Source: Thalassotalea profundi (GTDB lineage Bacteria; Pseudomonadota; Gammaproteobacteria; Enterobacterales; Alteromonadaceae). From it: 35,135 nucleotides of DNA. Location of the stretch: contig NZ_BNAH01000003.1 in the NCBI RefSeq assembly GCF_014653195.1, positions 300,400 to 335,534 of the forward strand, read 5' to 3'. Made by a program: the position numbers and the translations under genes. Below the pieces are notes generated by a model, which was given only the letters and a program-made list of their open reading frames with translations, searched no databases and was not told where the DNA came from. Below, piece by piece: positions 35,055 through 35,135 of the stretch (its first letter is position 1; every line of letters starts with the position of its first letter).

Positions 35055-35135
35055 TGATCTTCCCCCGATTTTGTAGACCTCTAGCTTCCAGTTAAAAACT
35101 GGTTTTCATACTCATCAGGTGACACATGACCAAGG
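35055..35135 (-). mobile_element. End of a second IS3-family element, cut by the window edge
   Basis: A candidate terminal repeat begins TGATCTTCCCCCGATTTTGT at 35055, next to the 3' end of a transposase frame (35081-35135). The repeat differs from that of the element at 32877-34102, so it is a different IS. The rest lies beyond the window. Confidence 0.6.
35081..35135 (-). CDS. IS3-family transposase orfB, C-terminal fragment
   Basis: Partial; the start is outside the window. The visible C-terminus reads LGHVSPDEYENQFLTGS and then TAG. The SPDEYE motif corresponds to the conserved end of IS3-family orfB transposases (usually G/Y-x-SP-x-x-(Y/F)E). Too short to judge whether the copy is intact. 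Confidence 0.65.
   Translation of the reverse strand, partial: LGHVSPDEYENQFLTGS

Overview
The window reads as chromosomal DNA of an AT-rich marine gammaproteobacterium. The gene order ccoNOQP-ccoH-ccoI-ccoS ... TauE-like-fnr-uspE-ttcA is the arrangement known from Vibrio and Shewanella. AT content, protein style and the TonB, M28 and tricorn-like genes suggest Alteromonadales, perhaps Colwelliaceae; that placement is inference.

Layout. 1-4307: an exported M28 peptidase, a periplasmic TonB-domain protein, a LysE-type exporter and a small lipoprotein. 4378-11101: the cbb3 oxidase locus, made of structural genes ccoN, ccoO, ccoQ and ccoP, a terminator, then assembly genes ccoH, ccoI and ccoS. 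11106-22725: a denitrification block. On the minus strand it holds nirS, a NapC/NirT-type multihaem cytochrome fused to a second haem-binding domain, a cupredoxin, norQ-norE-norF plus an unknown membrane protein, norC-norB, a small unknown membrane protein, and norD plus a zinc-ribbon protein. A membrane-anchored bacteriohemerythrin is divergent from nirS. 22890-28648: a tricorn-like S41 protease and a haem-receptor-like TonB-dependent receptor. 28847-32455: TauE/SafE-like protein, fnr, uspE and ttcA, the expected continuation of the cbb3 locus. 32456-35135: a structured non-coding stretch, a complete IS3-family element whose orfB carries a nonsense codon, an unknown exported protein, and the end of a second IS3-family element.

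How it works together. The cbb3 oxidase respires O2 at low concentration. NirS reduces nitrite to NO and NorCB reduces NO to N2O, with NorD, NorQ, NorE and NorF supporting it. The NirT-like cytochrome and the cupredoxin are plausible electron carriers, and the hemerythrin may bind NO or O2. FNR is encoded in the window and keeps the Cys and recognition-helix residues expected for reading TTGAT-N4-ATCAA. Matching boxes, with 0 or 1 mismatch, lie upstream of ccoN, norD, norC, norQ, nirS, the hemerythrin gene, the TauE-like gene and uspE. No nitrous oxide reductase and no haem d1 biosynthesis genes are present.

The main structural observation is that the denitrification block plus the protease/receptor pair separates ccoS from the TauE-like/fnr/uspE/ttcA segment, as if about 17.5 kb had been placed inside an ancestral cbb3-fnr locus and wired to its FNR regulon.
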